A stretch of DNA of 64,000 nt from Astragalus membranaceus (lineage: Eukaryota > Streptophyta > Magnoliopsida > Fabales > Fabaceae): NCBI GenBank assembly GCA_039519185.1, contig CM076846.1:138094428-138158427 (forward strand). Direction: 5' to 3'. This document shows positions 11,801 to 24,750 of the stretch, piece after piece. A program made the position numbers and the translations under genes. How positions within the stretch are numbered: position 1 is the first letter of the stretch; each line of letters opens with the position of its first letter. Below the pieces are notes generated by a model. It was not told the DNA's origin. It worked only from the letters and a program-made list of their open reading frames with translations, and ran no database searches.

Positions 11801-14800
11801 GCTGCTTGATTATCACAGATGAGACTCATAGTGCCTATTTTACAAAAACGCAACTCTTGGAGAAGATGTTTCAGCCATGTGAGCTCCTGAGTGGTAAGCG
11901 CCATAGCTCGATATTCAGCCTCAGCACTGGATCTGGCAACTACATTTTGCTTTTTACTTTTCCATGAAATTAGATTTCCACCAATAAGAACACAATACCC
12001 AAATGTGGACCTTCTATCAAAGGGGCAACCAGCCCAATCGGCATCTGTGTAAGCGACAATATTTGAGTCACCTCTATCCGTGTAAACAAGACCTTTTCTA
12101 GGAGCTCCCTTGATGTACCTTAGGATTCTAACAACGGCATCTCAATGACTGTCACAAGGAGAATTTAGGAATTGACTCACCACACTAACAGCATATGAAA
12201 TATTTGGCCTCGTCATGGTCAAGTAATTTAACTTCCCAACTAGCCTCCTATACCTTCCTGGATCTGAAAAGGGCTCCCCCTGATCTGGTAGGATCTTGGC
12301 ATTAGGATCCATAGGAGAGTGAATTAGCTTGCAATCCAGCATTTTGGTCTCTTCTAAAATATCCAAAGCATACTTTATCTGGGAAATAGCAATCTCTGCC
12401 TTAGAATGAGCTACTTCAATGCCAAGAAAGTATCGTAACTTTCCAAGATCTTTGACCTGAAAGTGGTGGACTAGATGTTGTTTAAGTCCTGCAATCCCAT
12501 CATGATTATTACCTGTAATGACAATATCATCGACATAGACAACCAGATAAATACATTTGTGAGAGAACTTATAAAAGACAGAGTGGTCAGGTTCACTTCG
12601 AATCATGCCATACTCTTGAACAACACTGCTGAATCTCCCAAACCATGCTCGAGGGGATTGTTTAAGACTGTACAAGACTTTGTGAAGTCGACAGACATGC
12701 CCACGACACTCCCCCTGAGCAACAAAACCAGGTGGTTGCTCCAGATAAACTTCTTTTAGATCTCCATGGAGAAACGCATTCTTGATGTCTAGTTGATACA
12801 ATGGTCAATGTCGCATTGCAGCTATAGAAAGGAATAGACGAACAGAAGCCATTTTAGCCACCGGTGAAAAAGTATCACTGTAATCAAGACCAAAAACCTG
12901 AGTATAGCCCTTAGCCACGAGGCAGGCTTTCAGATGATCAATACCTCCGTCTGGACCAACTTTGACAGTATATACCCAACGACACCCAACAATAGACTTA
13001 CCAGGAGGAGGTGGCACAAGAGTCCATGTCTGGTTAGATTCTAAGGCTGTCATCTCATCAATCATAGCCTGTCGCCAACCTGAATGAGAAAGAGCTTCCT
13101 GCGTGGACTTAGGAATGGTGATGGAAGAAATAGCAGACACAAATGTATAATGTGAAGGTGATAAGCGGTGATAACTGAGGAAATTATAAATAGGATGGGG
13201 GTTACGGGTGGAACGTGTACCTTTACGCAGTGCAACAGGAGGGTCGTCTGACTCGGTAGGCGGATCTGGAGTAGGAGAGGACATCAGGGCAGGAGATGAG
13301 TCACTAGGATCTTCTGTAGGAGGTGGGTCGACAGGAGGGAGGCGAGCACGACACTGATAAGTTTGCGAGGGAGGAGGACTAGGAGGACTAAGAAGTTCCG
13401 TAGGAGAAGGATGATCTATCTGATCAATGATGGGTGTGAGTGGAACTGCTGGGACAATGTCAGGAATAGGTAATACTTGAGAGACAGACTCAGACTCAAT
13501 GGGAGATGCAAAGAAGGGTGCATCTTCAAAGAAAGTGACATCAGCACACATGTAGAAGCGATGTGTGGAGGGACAGTAGCATCGATACCCTTTTTGAACT
13601 CTTGAATAGCCAAGGAAGACACACTTAACTGCATGAGCAGACAATTTATCAAGTCCTGGGGTAAGATCATGAATAAAACAAGTGGATCCGAAGACTCGAG
13701 GAGAGATACGGAACAAGGGTTCATCGGGGAACAATATGGAATGAGGAACCCTATTCTGGATAGCAGATGATGGCATTCTATTAATCAAGTGCCCTGCAGT
13801 GAGGACAGCATCCCCCCAAAACTTCAAAGGAACATTAGCATGAATAAGCAAAGTGCGTGCTGTTTCAATTACATGACGGTTCTTACGTTCAGCAATCCCA
13901 TTTTATTGTGGGGTATGGGGACAAGATGATTGATGTATGACGCCATTTTCAACCATAAAAGAATTAAATGATGCAGAAAAATATTCTTTATACATTATCA
14001 CTTCGTAAAGTACGAATAGAACAACCAAATTGATTTTTGATTTCATTGAAGAAATTTTGAAAAACACTAAGAAGTTCAGATCTATCCTTAAGTAGGTAGA
14101 TCCACGTACATCTAGAAAACTCATCAATAAAAGTGACAAAATATCTATGTCCTACAACTGAAGTGACTCGACTTGGTCCCCATACATCTGAGTGAACAAC
14201 ATCAAAAGGAGAACGAGCTTGTGACTGAGTACTCCTAGGGAAGGAAGAGCGGACATGTTTCCCAAGCTGACAAGACTCACAATCTAATGACTGCAGGTGA
14301 GACAAATGAGGAACCATAACTTTGAACTTCTTGAGACTTGGATGACCTAACCGACGATGAAGAAGAGTGGGAGACTCTGTAGTAGAAGTGGAGGCAATTG
14401 TAGATGAAGGATGGATGGGCTGGAGGTAGTAAAGTCCATGTGACTCATATCCTGTACCAATCGTCCGCTTCGTACTCCGGTCCTGTATAACAAAATAATC
14501 ATCATCAAAAGTTACAAACATTTTAGACTTCGAGTCAGACGACTAACTGAAATTAAATTAAATGGGCAATTGGGAACAAGAAGAACATTGTCAAGGGGTA
14601 AGGATGGAAGAGGAGTGGCTTTACCAATGCCACTAGCTTTAACTTTTGATCCATCGGCAACGGTAATATAATGTGGGGTGTTAGGTTGGGATATTTTGGA
14701 TAAAAGAGATGGATTACCAGCCATGCAATCAGAAGCTCCAGTGTCCATAATCCAGGAGTCAACAGGTGATGATTGAGAGAAACAGACTGTAGAATTACCA

Positions 14801-17800
14801 GAATGAGCAACTGTTGCTGATGATGAAGCCTGGGAAGTCTTATAGTGCAGGAATGCCTTATACTCCTCAACAGGAAGAATATTTTGTTTAGTGCTTCTCT
14901 GTTTAGAACCATTAACCTGAGTCACATTTACTGGTTTCTCTGGAAAGCCATGAAGGGAATAACACTTGTCTTCAGTATGACCAAGTTTCTTACAATAAGT
15001 GCACTGAGGACGTCCTCCAACACGACCTCCTCGACCACCTCCACGACCACGACCGCGTCGACCACGACCGCGTCCCCCACGACCTGCAAAATTAGAAACA
15101 AGACCAGAAGATTCTATGTTAGTCTGAGATCCATTCCCTCCAGTTCCTTCCAATCCAGGAAGACGTATGAGACGCCTGATAAGATCCTCTGTTGAGGGAA
15201 TGTCTGATGCAGAAAGAATGTTGCTCCGTACTAACTCATACTTTTGATGGAGACCATGAAGAACATAAATTATACACACATTATCTAGTTTCTCAAGCAT
15301 CTTCTTCGGGTCATTGTCGGTCACAAGGAGCTTGAACTCATTTACTGCTGACTGAGCTTTATTAGCATATGTCATGATGTTGTCTTCTGTCATCTGAAGG
15401 GTGGCTAAATTATGAATAACACCATAGAGACGCTGGATATCATTAGAATAAACATTCTTAGCCTTCTGCCAAATATCATAACAAGTGGTGTATGAACGAT
15501 AATGGACCAGCAAGGAGGGTTCAATGGATTTCCATAAAAGAGAGACCAATTGACAATCTGCTTGTTCCCAATCTTCACGCAAATCTTTACCAATATCTGC
15601 AGAATTCTTAGTGAGGTGATCTAAAAGCCTTTGTCCCATAAACCACATTTTGACGGAAGCCGACCAATTCAAATAATTATCACCATTGAGTTTCTCTGTT
15701 GTTATAGAGGGATTACCGGAGAAAACATGAGACACGAGATTCTTACCCAAGGATCCAGACTTATCCTTTTCTGTAGATGAACTCATCTTTGATGATGATA
15801 AGATAACCAAGAACAATAAAAGAATGGCAGACCAGTAAAAAAAAGAACCAGACAGAACAGTACCAGTAGTATAAGAACACTGTTCACAGTAACATACCAA
15901 AAGGAATGTGAACGAAATCTAAAAATGGAGAGAAAGCACCTGAAAACGTGAGACCCGCTGACCAAAAGTTATCAGAACAGGTAGATCGAAGGATTCCGAG
16001 CAGAATGGGACCAGCGGCGCGTGAAACGGGGCAGTGGAGGGCGGCGCGTGGACCTCACGCGCCGGTGAGGCTGATAGGACTTATAGCGCGCGTGAGAGCG
16101 CGTGACGGAGGCTCTGGAGGCGGCGCTTCAGTGGTTGGCCGATCTTGCAGCGGCGGTCCTGATGGTGTGGTTTTCGAAGCTCCTAGGGTCGTCTAATCTG
16201 GACTTTAGACGAGACAGCTAGGGTTTTGATGATTTTTTTTTGGTCCTATGGGACGACTAGGTTTTTTTTGAGAGCTTTGCTGACCTACTGACCGTAGGCT
16301 CTAGATACCACGTTAAATAGAGACGATATTGTTCACGCAGTTCGGCCAATGTTTGCCTACGTCTGCGATTACAGAGCAGCTGTAGTTCCGTCTTATTAAC
16401 TGTATATTATGTGAAGAGTACAAGCACTAATGAGTTTAAATAGACTATTCTATGTGAAAACCTAACGGGCCTGTGCCGAATACATATCTAAATAAATCTA
16501 CTATTTACAACATATCTCAACATACACAAATCAGGAGTAATTACAAAGCAAAATTATAAACTAATTTTACGAGGTATACCACAATAATATCATGATATTC
16601 TAAGATACTTATATTCCAACAACACTAATTTCTGATAATTAGCTATATGAGTCAGCTACGGCTAAATGATGACTAAGGTTGCATATTAACACATTTGAAA
16701 GCCCCCCCTGAAGATGGAATATGCATGTCATAAGCACCAAGTTTGCAGCAAGCAAAAATTCAACCAAGGCCCTTTGTAGACTTGATAAATATATGGGCTA
16801 AATGGTTGTTATTAGAGTTGACAAAAACTAGTTGCAATCTCGATTGAAAGAAGCTTTTCTCAAACAAAATGACAAACAATATCAATCACTTTGGTTTTGT
16901 CGTGAAACATCGGAAATAAAAGCAATATATATTGCAACATGGTATAACAATATTTTTAACTGCATAACAAGTTCTTTCATCAATATGAGTAGTTTAAGCC
17001 AAAAGCTAGGTTTAAATAGAAGTTGTGTCCCTATGATTTTTATATTTGAATGTTGGTCCCTGTATATCACTCTGTCTGTGCATACACTTTGTTTTCATTA
17101 CTATGATTTTAGTCTATCAAGGATCAATATCTTTAAATAAGTGAAAACCATACAAAACAATCTTTTATGGAAAATTGGGGTCAATGCCATAATGAATGAT
17201 TATAGGGACTAAAATTTAAATAAGTAAATACTAAATACACAGACATACATAGGGATAAATACCTTAGCAGTAACAACTAATATCCAAATAAGTGAAAAAT
17301 ATAGGGACCAATATCCAAAGAAAAAATATAGCACCAAAAATGGGTAAAAACTACATGGGTTAAATTCAGAAAGGAATGGGAGAAGGGGGCCCTTCAAATC
17401 TACAGTATTACTGCCTCTGAAATTCCAACTTGAAATAAAGAGCACTATTTGGCTTGACTCACAAATTCACATCGCAACATGCTAAATTAATAATGACTAA
17501 ATGAGGATTTTATACTTTTGCATTTTACATTTAAAGGTAACAACTGAGTGCAGGGTACAATATAAAAGACCTGCAGTTTGATTCATATCTGACATTACAT
17601 ATGCATCCAGGACGACCTGCAAGTGGAAAAAACTAAAAAGTGTTTGTGATATGATACTTTGAAACAGTATTTAAGATCGAAAAGCCAGTTCAATGTGGCA
17701 CTAACAAAACCCAAGAAAAATTCTTCTTTACATGCATCATTCACGATTTATTATAAGCACCCTTAAAAAATTTCCCTCTATTTTCATTTTTTTATCCAGC

Positions 17801-20128
17801 ACATTCCAATACATTGTGCTTCTAAACAACATACAATGCTGCTCCACAAAAGAAAAGTTGATCATAAATAAAATAAAAGGATTAGGGCATTGTGCACATT
17901 TCAAGCAGCCCAATAGATGAATAGCCATACCTTTGCATTGTCCATTCAAACAACTCCCACATATGATATGTACCTGAAAGACATGAATGTAACATGAGAT
18001 ATGTGCACGTCTCATATAGTGACACAAGCATTATGCCAATGAATTCTGCACTTCTTACAGCCAGAAACTTCTGGTATTAAACTAAACATTTAGCCTAGTG
18101 GGAACATATTGTGTCTCTGTGCTTGACAGTTAAGAAAGTCCTGGGTTCTAACGGTCATGCTGTTCGTACCAAGAAACTTGTACCTGGTAATACCCTTTGC
18201 CTTCATGATATTTACCCTATTCCCATTTCCCCCTTCCATGTCAGGAGTTTCGGGTTCAGTTGATTAAAAATTACAGTTTTAGAGCATTACGAACCTGGGC
18301 TGTTCGTCCCATTTTGTCATAACTTTGTTCGCAACCCATTAGGTCACCATTATAAAACTCCTACACATCGAGAAAATGGCTTAGAAAGGAAAGATAATAT
18401 TAAGAAAGAGGATAAGAATTGGAGGAAAAATGTATAATCATGTTGAAACATATAGTATATCTTTGACAAAATTACTTCGTTGGTTCTTTATCTTGATTAT
18501 AATATTTTCCCTCCAAAAGAAACACATCTAAGAAGTATCATTACTCATGGTCTCCTCAAATCGTAGCGCAAGCAGAAGTAACTTACTTGTACAAAATCAG
18601 ATTGGCCAGAACCAGCAACGAAGTAGTTGAGCCTCTCAAATCGACCAAAATCAACATATCCCTAAATAGTTTTGGGCATCAGCTGGTGAAGTGAAGAATA
18701 TATTACATCGAAGGACATGGACAGGCCTTCATAGAAAATGTTCAAGAAATAAGAAACAAGAAAACCCAAGTGCCCAGCAATAACTATTCACTGCAACACT
18801 CTCAGCCCCCTAACATAGACAATAGATGGACTTAGACAACAAGCAACAGAATCTCTCGATATAATAATTGTGTCATGCTACTGTAACACAATGGAATCAT
18901 GCCAAAAACTACGAAGATTATCGATGTTGATTTTCTTCAAAAACAAAGCTAGATTCAATGAAAACGCAATCACACCTAAACATGAAAATGTATTATCCAA
19001 CTTTGCAACAGGTTATGTACTGTTATTGCCCCTATGAGGAAAATATTTCGTGATAAAAGTAAGACACGCTAGGGCTAGAAAAGCCCACGCTCAAAATAGA
19101 AAAAAATAATAAAAGGAATATTTAAATAGGTTTGATTCTTTATAGGATCATAGAAACCCACTTTTCGAAGATCCCTTCAGGATCGAAAATCAATTGCAAC
19201 GATTCGATAAACTGATCACTGAGATAGATTAAGAATCCACAGCTAATCTAATCATGCCTTTCAAGTCGCACGTTGCTTTTACCACATCGTTTAAAACAAA
19301 GTTTTACCAAAACACTCTTTTTAGTTTAGATATGGTATGTTATTGATTCAATTCTAAAATTGTGCATAGTAATTGATTCAATCAATAAAGAATATAATAA
19401 TCTATACTCTACCCACAACCCCAAGGGGAGAGGATTAGAGTACACACAGTTTGCGATCTACTCTCCACATCTTTGCAGAACCGTACCACCAAGTCAGAAC
19501 CTTGCTGCATCAATGCAAAGTGAATAACTTAGCACCATCCCTAGGGACCAAAATTAAACAATGAACAACATCTTCACGTATTACAACACTTGAACATATA
19601 AAAGACCATAAAAACTATCTGAGACCATTACCTTCTCTTCATACTCAAAAGGGTTACCAATCCAGCTACTCTAATTAACCAGTCAAGTAAAAACAAGCTC
19701 GGCAAAAAAAAAATAGAGTAACTTTACAACTAACTTGTTATTGCTATTAACAATTCATAATATCCATAATATATATTAAAATTCAAATCCATGAATGACC
19801 CATTTACAACTAGTAAAATTAAAATGCAATGCCCAATAAAAGTTGATAACATGGAGCGTATGGGATTGAAGGATACAAAATCAACAATGCGACTTGAATT
19901 ATCAAAAGCGTAGCAATTAGAACTCGGTGACGAAATTGAATCTACCCAGAGTGTCTGCGAGAGAACACCTGAAACAAAAAATATACAATAAGGAAAAATC
20001 GAAATTGAATGTGTTCTTACAGTCAATCGATTCAGCAACTGGAACTAAATAGCAGACAAAGACAATAACATAACGAAAACGATAGACCTACCAAGGAATA
20101 AAACAGTTAGCGTTGTCGAATGACGCAT
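8899..20128 (-). CDS. Conserved plant type I membrane protein (Atg27/MRH-like), 17 exons
   Basis: Exons, 5' to 3': 20092-20128, 19877-19968, 19632-19670, 19448-19504, 18587-18661, 18295-18360, 17931-17973, 17571-17616, 11093-11186, 10850-10902, 10616-10700, 10410-10512, 10236-10328, 10012-10078, 9760-9826, 9521-9574 and 8899-9048. All phases join to 406 aa. Visible in order: a signal peptide (about 1-22); a lumenal region with spaced cysteines and blocks SSWIGNPFEYE, LVVRFCKDVE, GYVDFGRF and ICGSCLNGQCKG..GCICN; GFTVGFHPRSWEL and VQKPILKILPNKG; one membrane span (about 308-331, ending FCCGGFIYK); and a cytosolic tail of about 75 aa ending YGSI, a YxxPhi-type sorting signal. I recognise the family as conserved in plants. 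The Atg27/mannose-6-phosphate-receptor-like assignment, implying trafficking in the endomembrane system, is inference. Intron 8 holds a Copia element in the sense orientation. The start codon is the one that opens the signal peptide. Confidence 0.85.
9629..9707. mobile_element. Stowaway-like MITE in intron 15
   Basis: A 79-bp element with inverted ends (CTTTCTCTGGTCTCTT on the left; AAGAGACCAGAGGGAG on the right) is flanked by TA on both sides. The CTCCCTC-type terminus with a TA duplication fits Tc1/mariner-derived Stowaway MITEs. It lies between exons 15 and 16 of the membrane-protein gene. Confidence 0.75.
11348..11573 (-). repeat. Copia 3' LTR (left)
   Basis: A 226-bp LTR, TGTT...CTCAACA. 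It differs from the other LTR by about seven substitutions and a 14-bp GGAGAAAGAGAGAC duplication-like insert near its left end. By eye that is a divergence of roughly 3 percent. Confidence 0.92.
11581..14521 (-). pseudogene. Copia pol remnant: integrase, reverse transcriptase, RNase H
   Basis: The pieces are read on the minus strand. 13988-14521: GAG-pre-integrase and integrase start, with HRRLGHPS and CESCQLGKHVR zinc-binding parts and a WIYLLKDRSE-type core. 12805-13851: integrase C-terminal part, then the RT start with FSPVAKMASVR. 12142-12801: RT core with YQLDIKNAFLHG and the catalytic YVDDIV. 11581-11904: RNase H with the DNQAAL motif and the conserved HIEVDCHFVREK and QLADIFTK blocks. 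The frame is broken by a frameshift near 13990 and by in-frame stops at about 13903, 12802 and 12139. All three stops can be explained by C-to-T (or G-to-A) transitions. The product would have copied and inserted element DNA in the nucleus; it is non-functional here. Confidence 0.92.
14512..15786 (-). pseudogene. Copia gag and protease
   Basis: Starts at the Met of MSSSTEKDKSGS; an upstream Met at 15900 adds a hydrophobic stretch unlike Gag and is not preferred. A UBN2-type Gag core (LNGDNYLNWSASVKMWF through RLIRLPGLEG) is followed by a Gly-Arg-rich tract. A CCHC zinc knuckle (CTYCKKLGHTEDKC) comes next, then an aspartic protease site, WIMDTGASDCMAG. The frame stops shortly after ISVSRLTRS and continues in another frame as pol, so one frameshift near 14520 separates them. 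Gag would package element RNA in cytoplasmic particles. Confidence 0.9.
16311..16522 (-). repeat. Copia 5' LTR (right)
   Basis: A 212-bp LTR. Its inner end reads CG in place of the expected TG (seen on the plus strand). The stretch 15965-16310 between gag and this LTR is a GC-richer leader with no gene. Confidence 0.9.
16690..16915 (-). pseudogene. Older Copia 3'-end fragment
   Basis: Translating the minus strand gives a degenerate copy of the Copia RNase H C-terminus. A FHDKTKVIDIVCHFV-like block is followed, with stops, by sequence matching the usual SFV..QLADIFTK..KGP block. It ends in a GGGGGGGC purine tract like a polypurine tract. It lies in the same intron as the intact-length Copia element but is much more decayed, so it is an older and separate insertion. 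Confidence 0.7.
18085..18240 (+). mobile_element. Possible tRNA-derived SINE in intron 6
   Basis: TAGCCTAGTGGG near 18092 matches an A-box pattern, and GGGTTCTAACG about 50 bp further on resembles a B-box with one mismatch. No clear target duplication or poly(A) tail was found, so this is tentative. Confidence 0.3.
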
Positions 20129-20413
20129 TTTGGGATCGAGCTTGGCTTCAGAATTTGGGGAACACGAAATGATGTCAGTGAAATTATACATCTAGTAGTG
20201 GATACCAGCAGGAAGAGTAGTAAACATGTAAAACGACGAAGAAAATTGCATCAGGTCTCGATTCGGCTTGCTTACAATGCTGTCGTTTATTTGGGGATCC
20301 TCTGTATAAAAATCTTGTCGTTTTACTTTAGGAGCTCAGGAATGGAAATGGGGAGAACGAAGTAATAAAAATATGAGTTTTACATAAAAATAAAAAATAA
20401 AAAAAATATGAGT

Positions 20414-20747
20414 TTATTACCAATCACAATTTATAGAAGGCTTAAATATGTTTTAGGCCCCTACAAATATAGGGTGTTTTAGTTTAAGCCCCTGCAAAAA
20501 AATTTTTTTGTTAAAAGCCCTTGCAAAATGACATATTTTGTTATAAGCACTTCTATGACTAAAATGTTAGTCTTAACATGGAATGCTATGATTGCTGGAT
20601 ATGTTGAGAAGGGCTTATAACAAAATATTTCATTTTGCAAGGGTTTTTAACAAAAAAAATTTTTTGCAGGGGCTTAAACCAAAACACCCTATATTTGCAG
20701 GGGCCTAAAACATATTTAAGCCTTCTATAAATTGTGATTGGTAATAA
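20414..20747. mobile_element. Foldback element with PPR-like gene fragment
   Basis: Arms of about 150 bp (20414-20562 and 20610-20747) are inverse complements with few mismatches. Each contains TTATTACCAATCACAAT, GGCTTAAATATGTTTTAGG and CCCCTGCAAAAAAATTTTTT blocks. The loop at 20564-20620 reads, on the plus strand, LTWNAMIAGYVEKG. This is the WNAMIAGY signature of plant pentatricopeptide-repeat proteins, followed at once by a stop. It is a captured gene fragment, not a working gene. The target duplication is unclear. Confidence 0.75.
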
Positions 20748-20836
20748 TTGACTAATTGGTGGTTACCAATGACAAATTTCTTTTTGATGATGTATCAACC
20801 TCTAATTCGTAGATAGTGTAAAAGACCCATACACAT

Positions 20837-21604
20837 ATTGTATAGCTCTGACCCGTACTTCATCCATTGTTTGGGGGTTTCCAAACGGTTAACGCCTCAC
20901 TAAAGGTCCCGCTTCGCAGACCTTTGTTGAATGCCGCTACAAAGATCTTCTCATCTGGCTCCTTAGCGAGGGCGGCGGCCCTGCTGAACCGGTCGAGGTA
21001 GCTTCTGAGCGGTTCAAACTGTCCTTGGCGCATGTCGAACAAGTCAGCGAGATCCACTTACTTCTTTATGTTTGCCGAGAATCGTTGTACGAACCTGCTC
21101 GCTACGTCGTCGAATCTGGGTCGCGACGTGGGTCCTCTAAACCATCCCAATGTCACCTCCGCCGATGCTCCCACAAATATTTTACAGCCGATGGCATCGC
21201 TGCCACCGTTTGACGAACATCTGGGCCTGAAAGGTATCCACGTGGCTCTGGGGTCCCCAGAGCTGCTGTAGCTTCCAATGGCAGGCTCCCTGAACCTAGG
21301 TGGTATCTCCACCGCCTGGATTTCTGCCGTGAATGGCTGAAATACACGCAGCGGAGTCCCGGTGGCCTCCAGCACTTGAGTGAATCTCCTCGTGTCTACT
21401 AGTTGCTGCATGCTGCAACTGCGCTTCCCTCGCTTCTAAAGCCTGGGAGCGGAGTTGCTGCTCCTCGTTCAGGCGTTGTTGATCAGCGTTTTGCGTCTGG
21501 AGGAATTGTACTACCGTCATTAGTTCCTCCAGCCTTTTATCCGCATGAGGCTGATGGCCACTGGAGTTGCCAGGATCGCTGGTCCCGTTTCTGGTGGTCA
21601 CCAT
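20837..21604 (-). pseudogene. Ty3/gypsy gag fragment
   Basis: Minus-strand frames 21296-21604, 21058-21411 and 20860-21057 join, across frameshifts and one TAA stop, into a Ty3/gypsy Gag. A Gln/Glu-rich coiled-coil start (RLNEEQQLRSQALEAREAQ) is followed by the retrotransposon-gag core, with DAIGCKIFVGA, FVQRFSAN, DLFDMRQGQFEPLRSYLDRF and FVAAFNKGLRSG. It breaks off near 20840. No protease or RT follows, so the element is truncated at its 3' side. Just upstream on the minus strand, TTGGCGCCCACTGTGGGGC looks like its primer-binding site. Confidence 0.85.
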
Positions 21605-21684
21605 CGTGTAATGACGATGGTTCTTTTGATCTGGTTTGAGTGGGGCGTGGAAAAAGTTTTATTTCGCCCCACAGTGGGCGCCAA

Positions 21685-21980
21685 TGTTACGATCGGTTTC
21701 GAGGAAAAGGACCGAACACGAGTATATATATCGAATACTATTATAATCACTATGAAAACTGTATAGAGTATGAGAATGTTGGATTCAGGATCCTTTCATT
21801 AGCCTCTGGGGCGTGTATTTATAGTACAACGTGTAGTAAATGCTCATGATTACACTTAATGGTCGAGTTGACCGTTACAGACAAGAGGGAGGGGAATCAG
21901 GGATATTTCCCTCTGATTCCTGTGATCGCGCATCATTCCTTTCTAGGAGAGGTAGAGGCGAGATATTTTGAGCCGATCGG
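21685..21980 (-). repeat. 5' LTR remnant of the gypsy fragment
   Basis: TGTTACGATCGG begins directly beside the primer-binding-like TTGGCGCC sequence (minus strand), which marks an LTR/PBS border. The LTR runs right to at least the MITE at 21984. Its outer end is not defined, because no partner LTR exists in the window. Confidence 0.6.
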
Positions 21981-21983
21981 TTA

Positions 21984-22273
21984 GGGTGTGTTTGGGAGTT
22001 TGGAGGGGAGGGGAAGGGAGGGGATGAGACTAATAATGTAAATTCTTTAGTAATTGGGAGAAAAATTATCCCCCTAAACCCCTCAAACCCCCTCTCCTAG
22101 TTTATTTTTGGAGCCCCTCCAAACTCCCCCAAATATGGAGGGTTTTGGAGGGGCTCCAAAAATAAACTAGGAGAGGGGTTTGTGCGGGTTTAGGGGGATA
22201 ATTTTTCTTCTCATCATTAAAGAATTTACACTATTAGTCCCAACCCCTCCCCTCCAAACTCCCAAACAGACCC
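21984..22273. mobile_element. PIF/Harbinger (Tourist-like) MITE, copy 1
   Basis: A 290-bp element that is nearly one long palindrome. Its ends are GGGTGTGTTTGG and CAAACAGACCC, and TTA lies on both sides (21981-21983, 22274-22276). A 3-bp TWA duplication and GGGTGTTTGG-type ends are diagnostic of Tourist MITEs. The centre carries GGAGCCCCTCCAAA / TTTGGAGGGGCTCC. Confidence 0.9.
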
Positions 22274-22276
22274 TTA

Positions 22277-23491
<1,215 letters not shown>

Positions 23492-23641
23492 GGGTATGGT
23501 AAAATTTGCCTTATAATAATAGAGAATGTGTTGGAGAAAAAAGAAGAAAAATGGTTCAATAGAGAAGAAGAGGCTGCTGCTTCATGAAACAGGGACCGGC
23601 TATGCTAGCAGGATGAAGTAAAATGCCTTATAATCTCACGT

Positions 23642-23742
<101 letters not shown>

Positions 23743-23752
23743 ATTTATTTTA

Positions 23753-24039
23753 GGGTGTGTTTGGGAGTTTGGAGGGGAGGGGAGGGGTTGAGACTAATAG
23801 TGTAAATTCTTTAGTAATTGGGAGAAAAGTTATCCCCCTAAACCTCCCAAACCCCTCTCCTAGTTTATTTTTGGAGCCCCTCCAAAACCCTCCATATTTG
23901 GAGGGTTTTGGAGGGGCTCCAAAAATAAACTAGGAGAGGGGTTTGGGGGGGTTTAGGGGGATAATTTTTCTTCTCATCACTAAAGAATTTACACTATTAG
24001 TCCCAACCCCTCCCCTCCCCTCCCCCTCCAAACAGACCC
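23753..24039. mobile_element. PIF/Harbinger (Tourist-like) MITE, copy 2
   Basis: Same family as the element at 21984-22273 and in the same orientation. Ends are GGGTGTGTTTGG and CCAAACAGACCC, with TTA at 23750-23752 and 24040-24042. It is palindromic over nearly its whole length. Confidence 0.9.
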
Positions 24040-24042
24040 TTA

Positions 24043-24750
24043 GTCTTTTAATCTCACGTGTTAATTGTTTTTGTGTGGTATATTGAGATAGGAATATCAT
24101 AAACAAAAGGAAACCAGTGTGTGCTTGCCGTGGCAAGGTGGACGACAAAGATGTCTCCATTGACAGTGCTGATACAAACCAGAAGTTACAAAATTGCGAT
24201 TGGACAAGTAATTGATTCATGTAGTCGGATATGGGTTCGTAAGTTCCCTCTTTCTTTGTATTGCTTTCAACTTTTGTTTCTATATTTGATGCTCCTATTA
24301 TGTGTTGGTTCTGTAAAATGTAAATGGTTTTCGTTATCAGGGATGGATAAAGATCGAACACCACGTGTTTATCAACAATCCTCCATGTACTGGTATTTCA
24401 CTGAACCTTGAATTTTTTCTATTCTTCGTCATATGTTGGTCCATTGGTAACTTTTTCACAGTTTTGCTCTGCCTTTTTCATTTTGATAATGATATAAGTG
24501 TCTTATGCAGATGGGAATTTCATCTGGCGATGCTGCAAAACAAAAAAAATGCAAGAAAGCTTGTCTTTGTAAGTTTGTAATATTATTCTGTGGCACTTTT
24601 GGACAGTCCTCAACCAGTTATTTTAGAACATGTATGAGACATTTGCGACTTTATATTCAAAAATTCATTAACTCTCATCCTTCCTTGACCTCAAATCCTC
24701 TAACACAGGTGAGTTGCCAGGACTAAAGGTCTGTTTACTATTAAATTTTC
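24043..24750. other. Unassigned intergenic stretch
   Basis: Several short plus-strand frames occur (for example 24121-24411) with short gaps and pyrimidine-rich stretches. No domain could be recognised, and no consistent spliced gene could be built. It may be a decayed gene fragment or an unrecognised element. Confidence 0.3.

Larger units (their letters stand above)
11348..16522 (-). mobile_element. Ty1/Copia LTR retrotransposon in intron 8
   Basis: A 5,175-bp element, transcribed leftward like its host gene. It is bounded by LTRs at 11348-11573 and 16311-16522, with imperfect 5-bp flanks TACAT and TACAC. Next to the right (5') LTR, on the minus strand, lies TGGTATCTAGAGCC, an initiator-Met tRNA primer site with one extra base. 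Next to the left (3') LTR is the purine tract TTGAGGGGGAG. Domain order gag, protease, integrase, RT, RNase H is that of Copia. Stops and frameshifts show it cannot make its full polyprotein. The whole element would be removed with intron 8 if splicing works. Confidence 0.95.

Noticed and set aside
20120..20365. 81-codon plus-strand frame
   Set aside because: Overlaps the first exon of the membrane-protein gene on the opposite strand; no domain.
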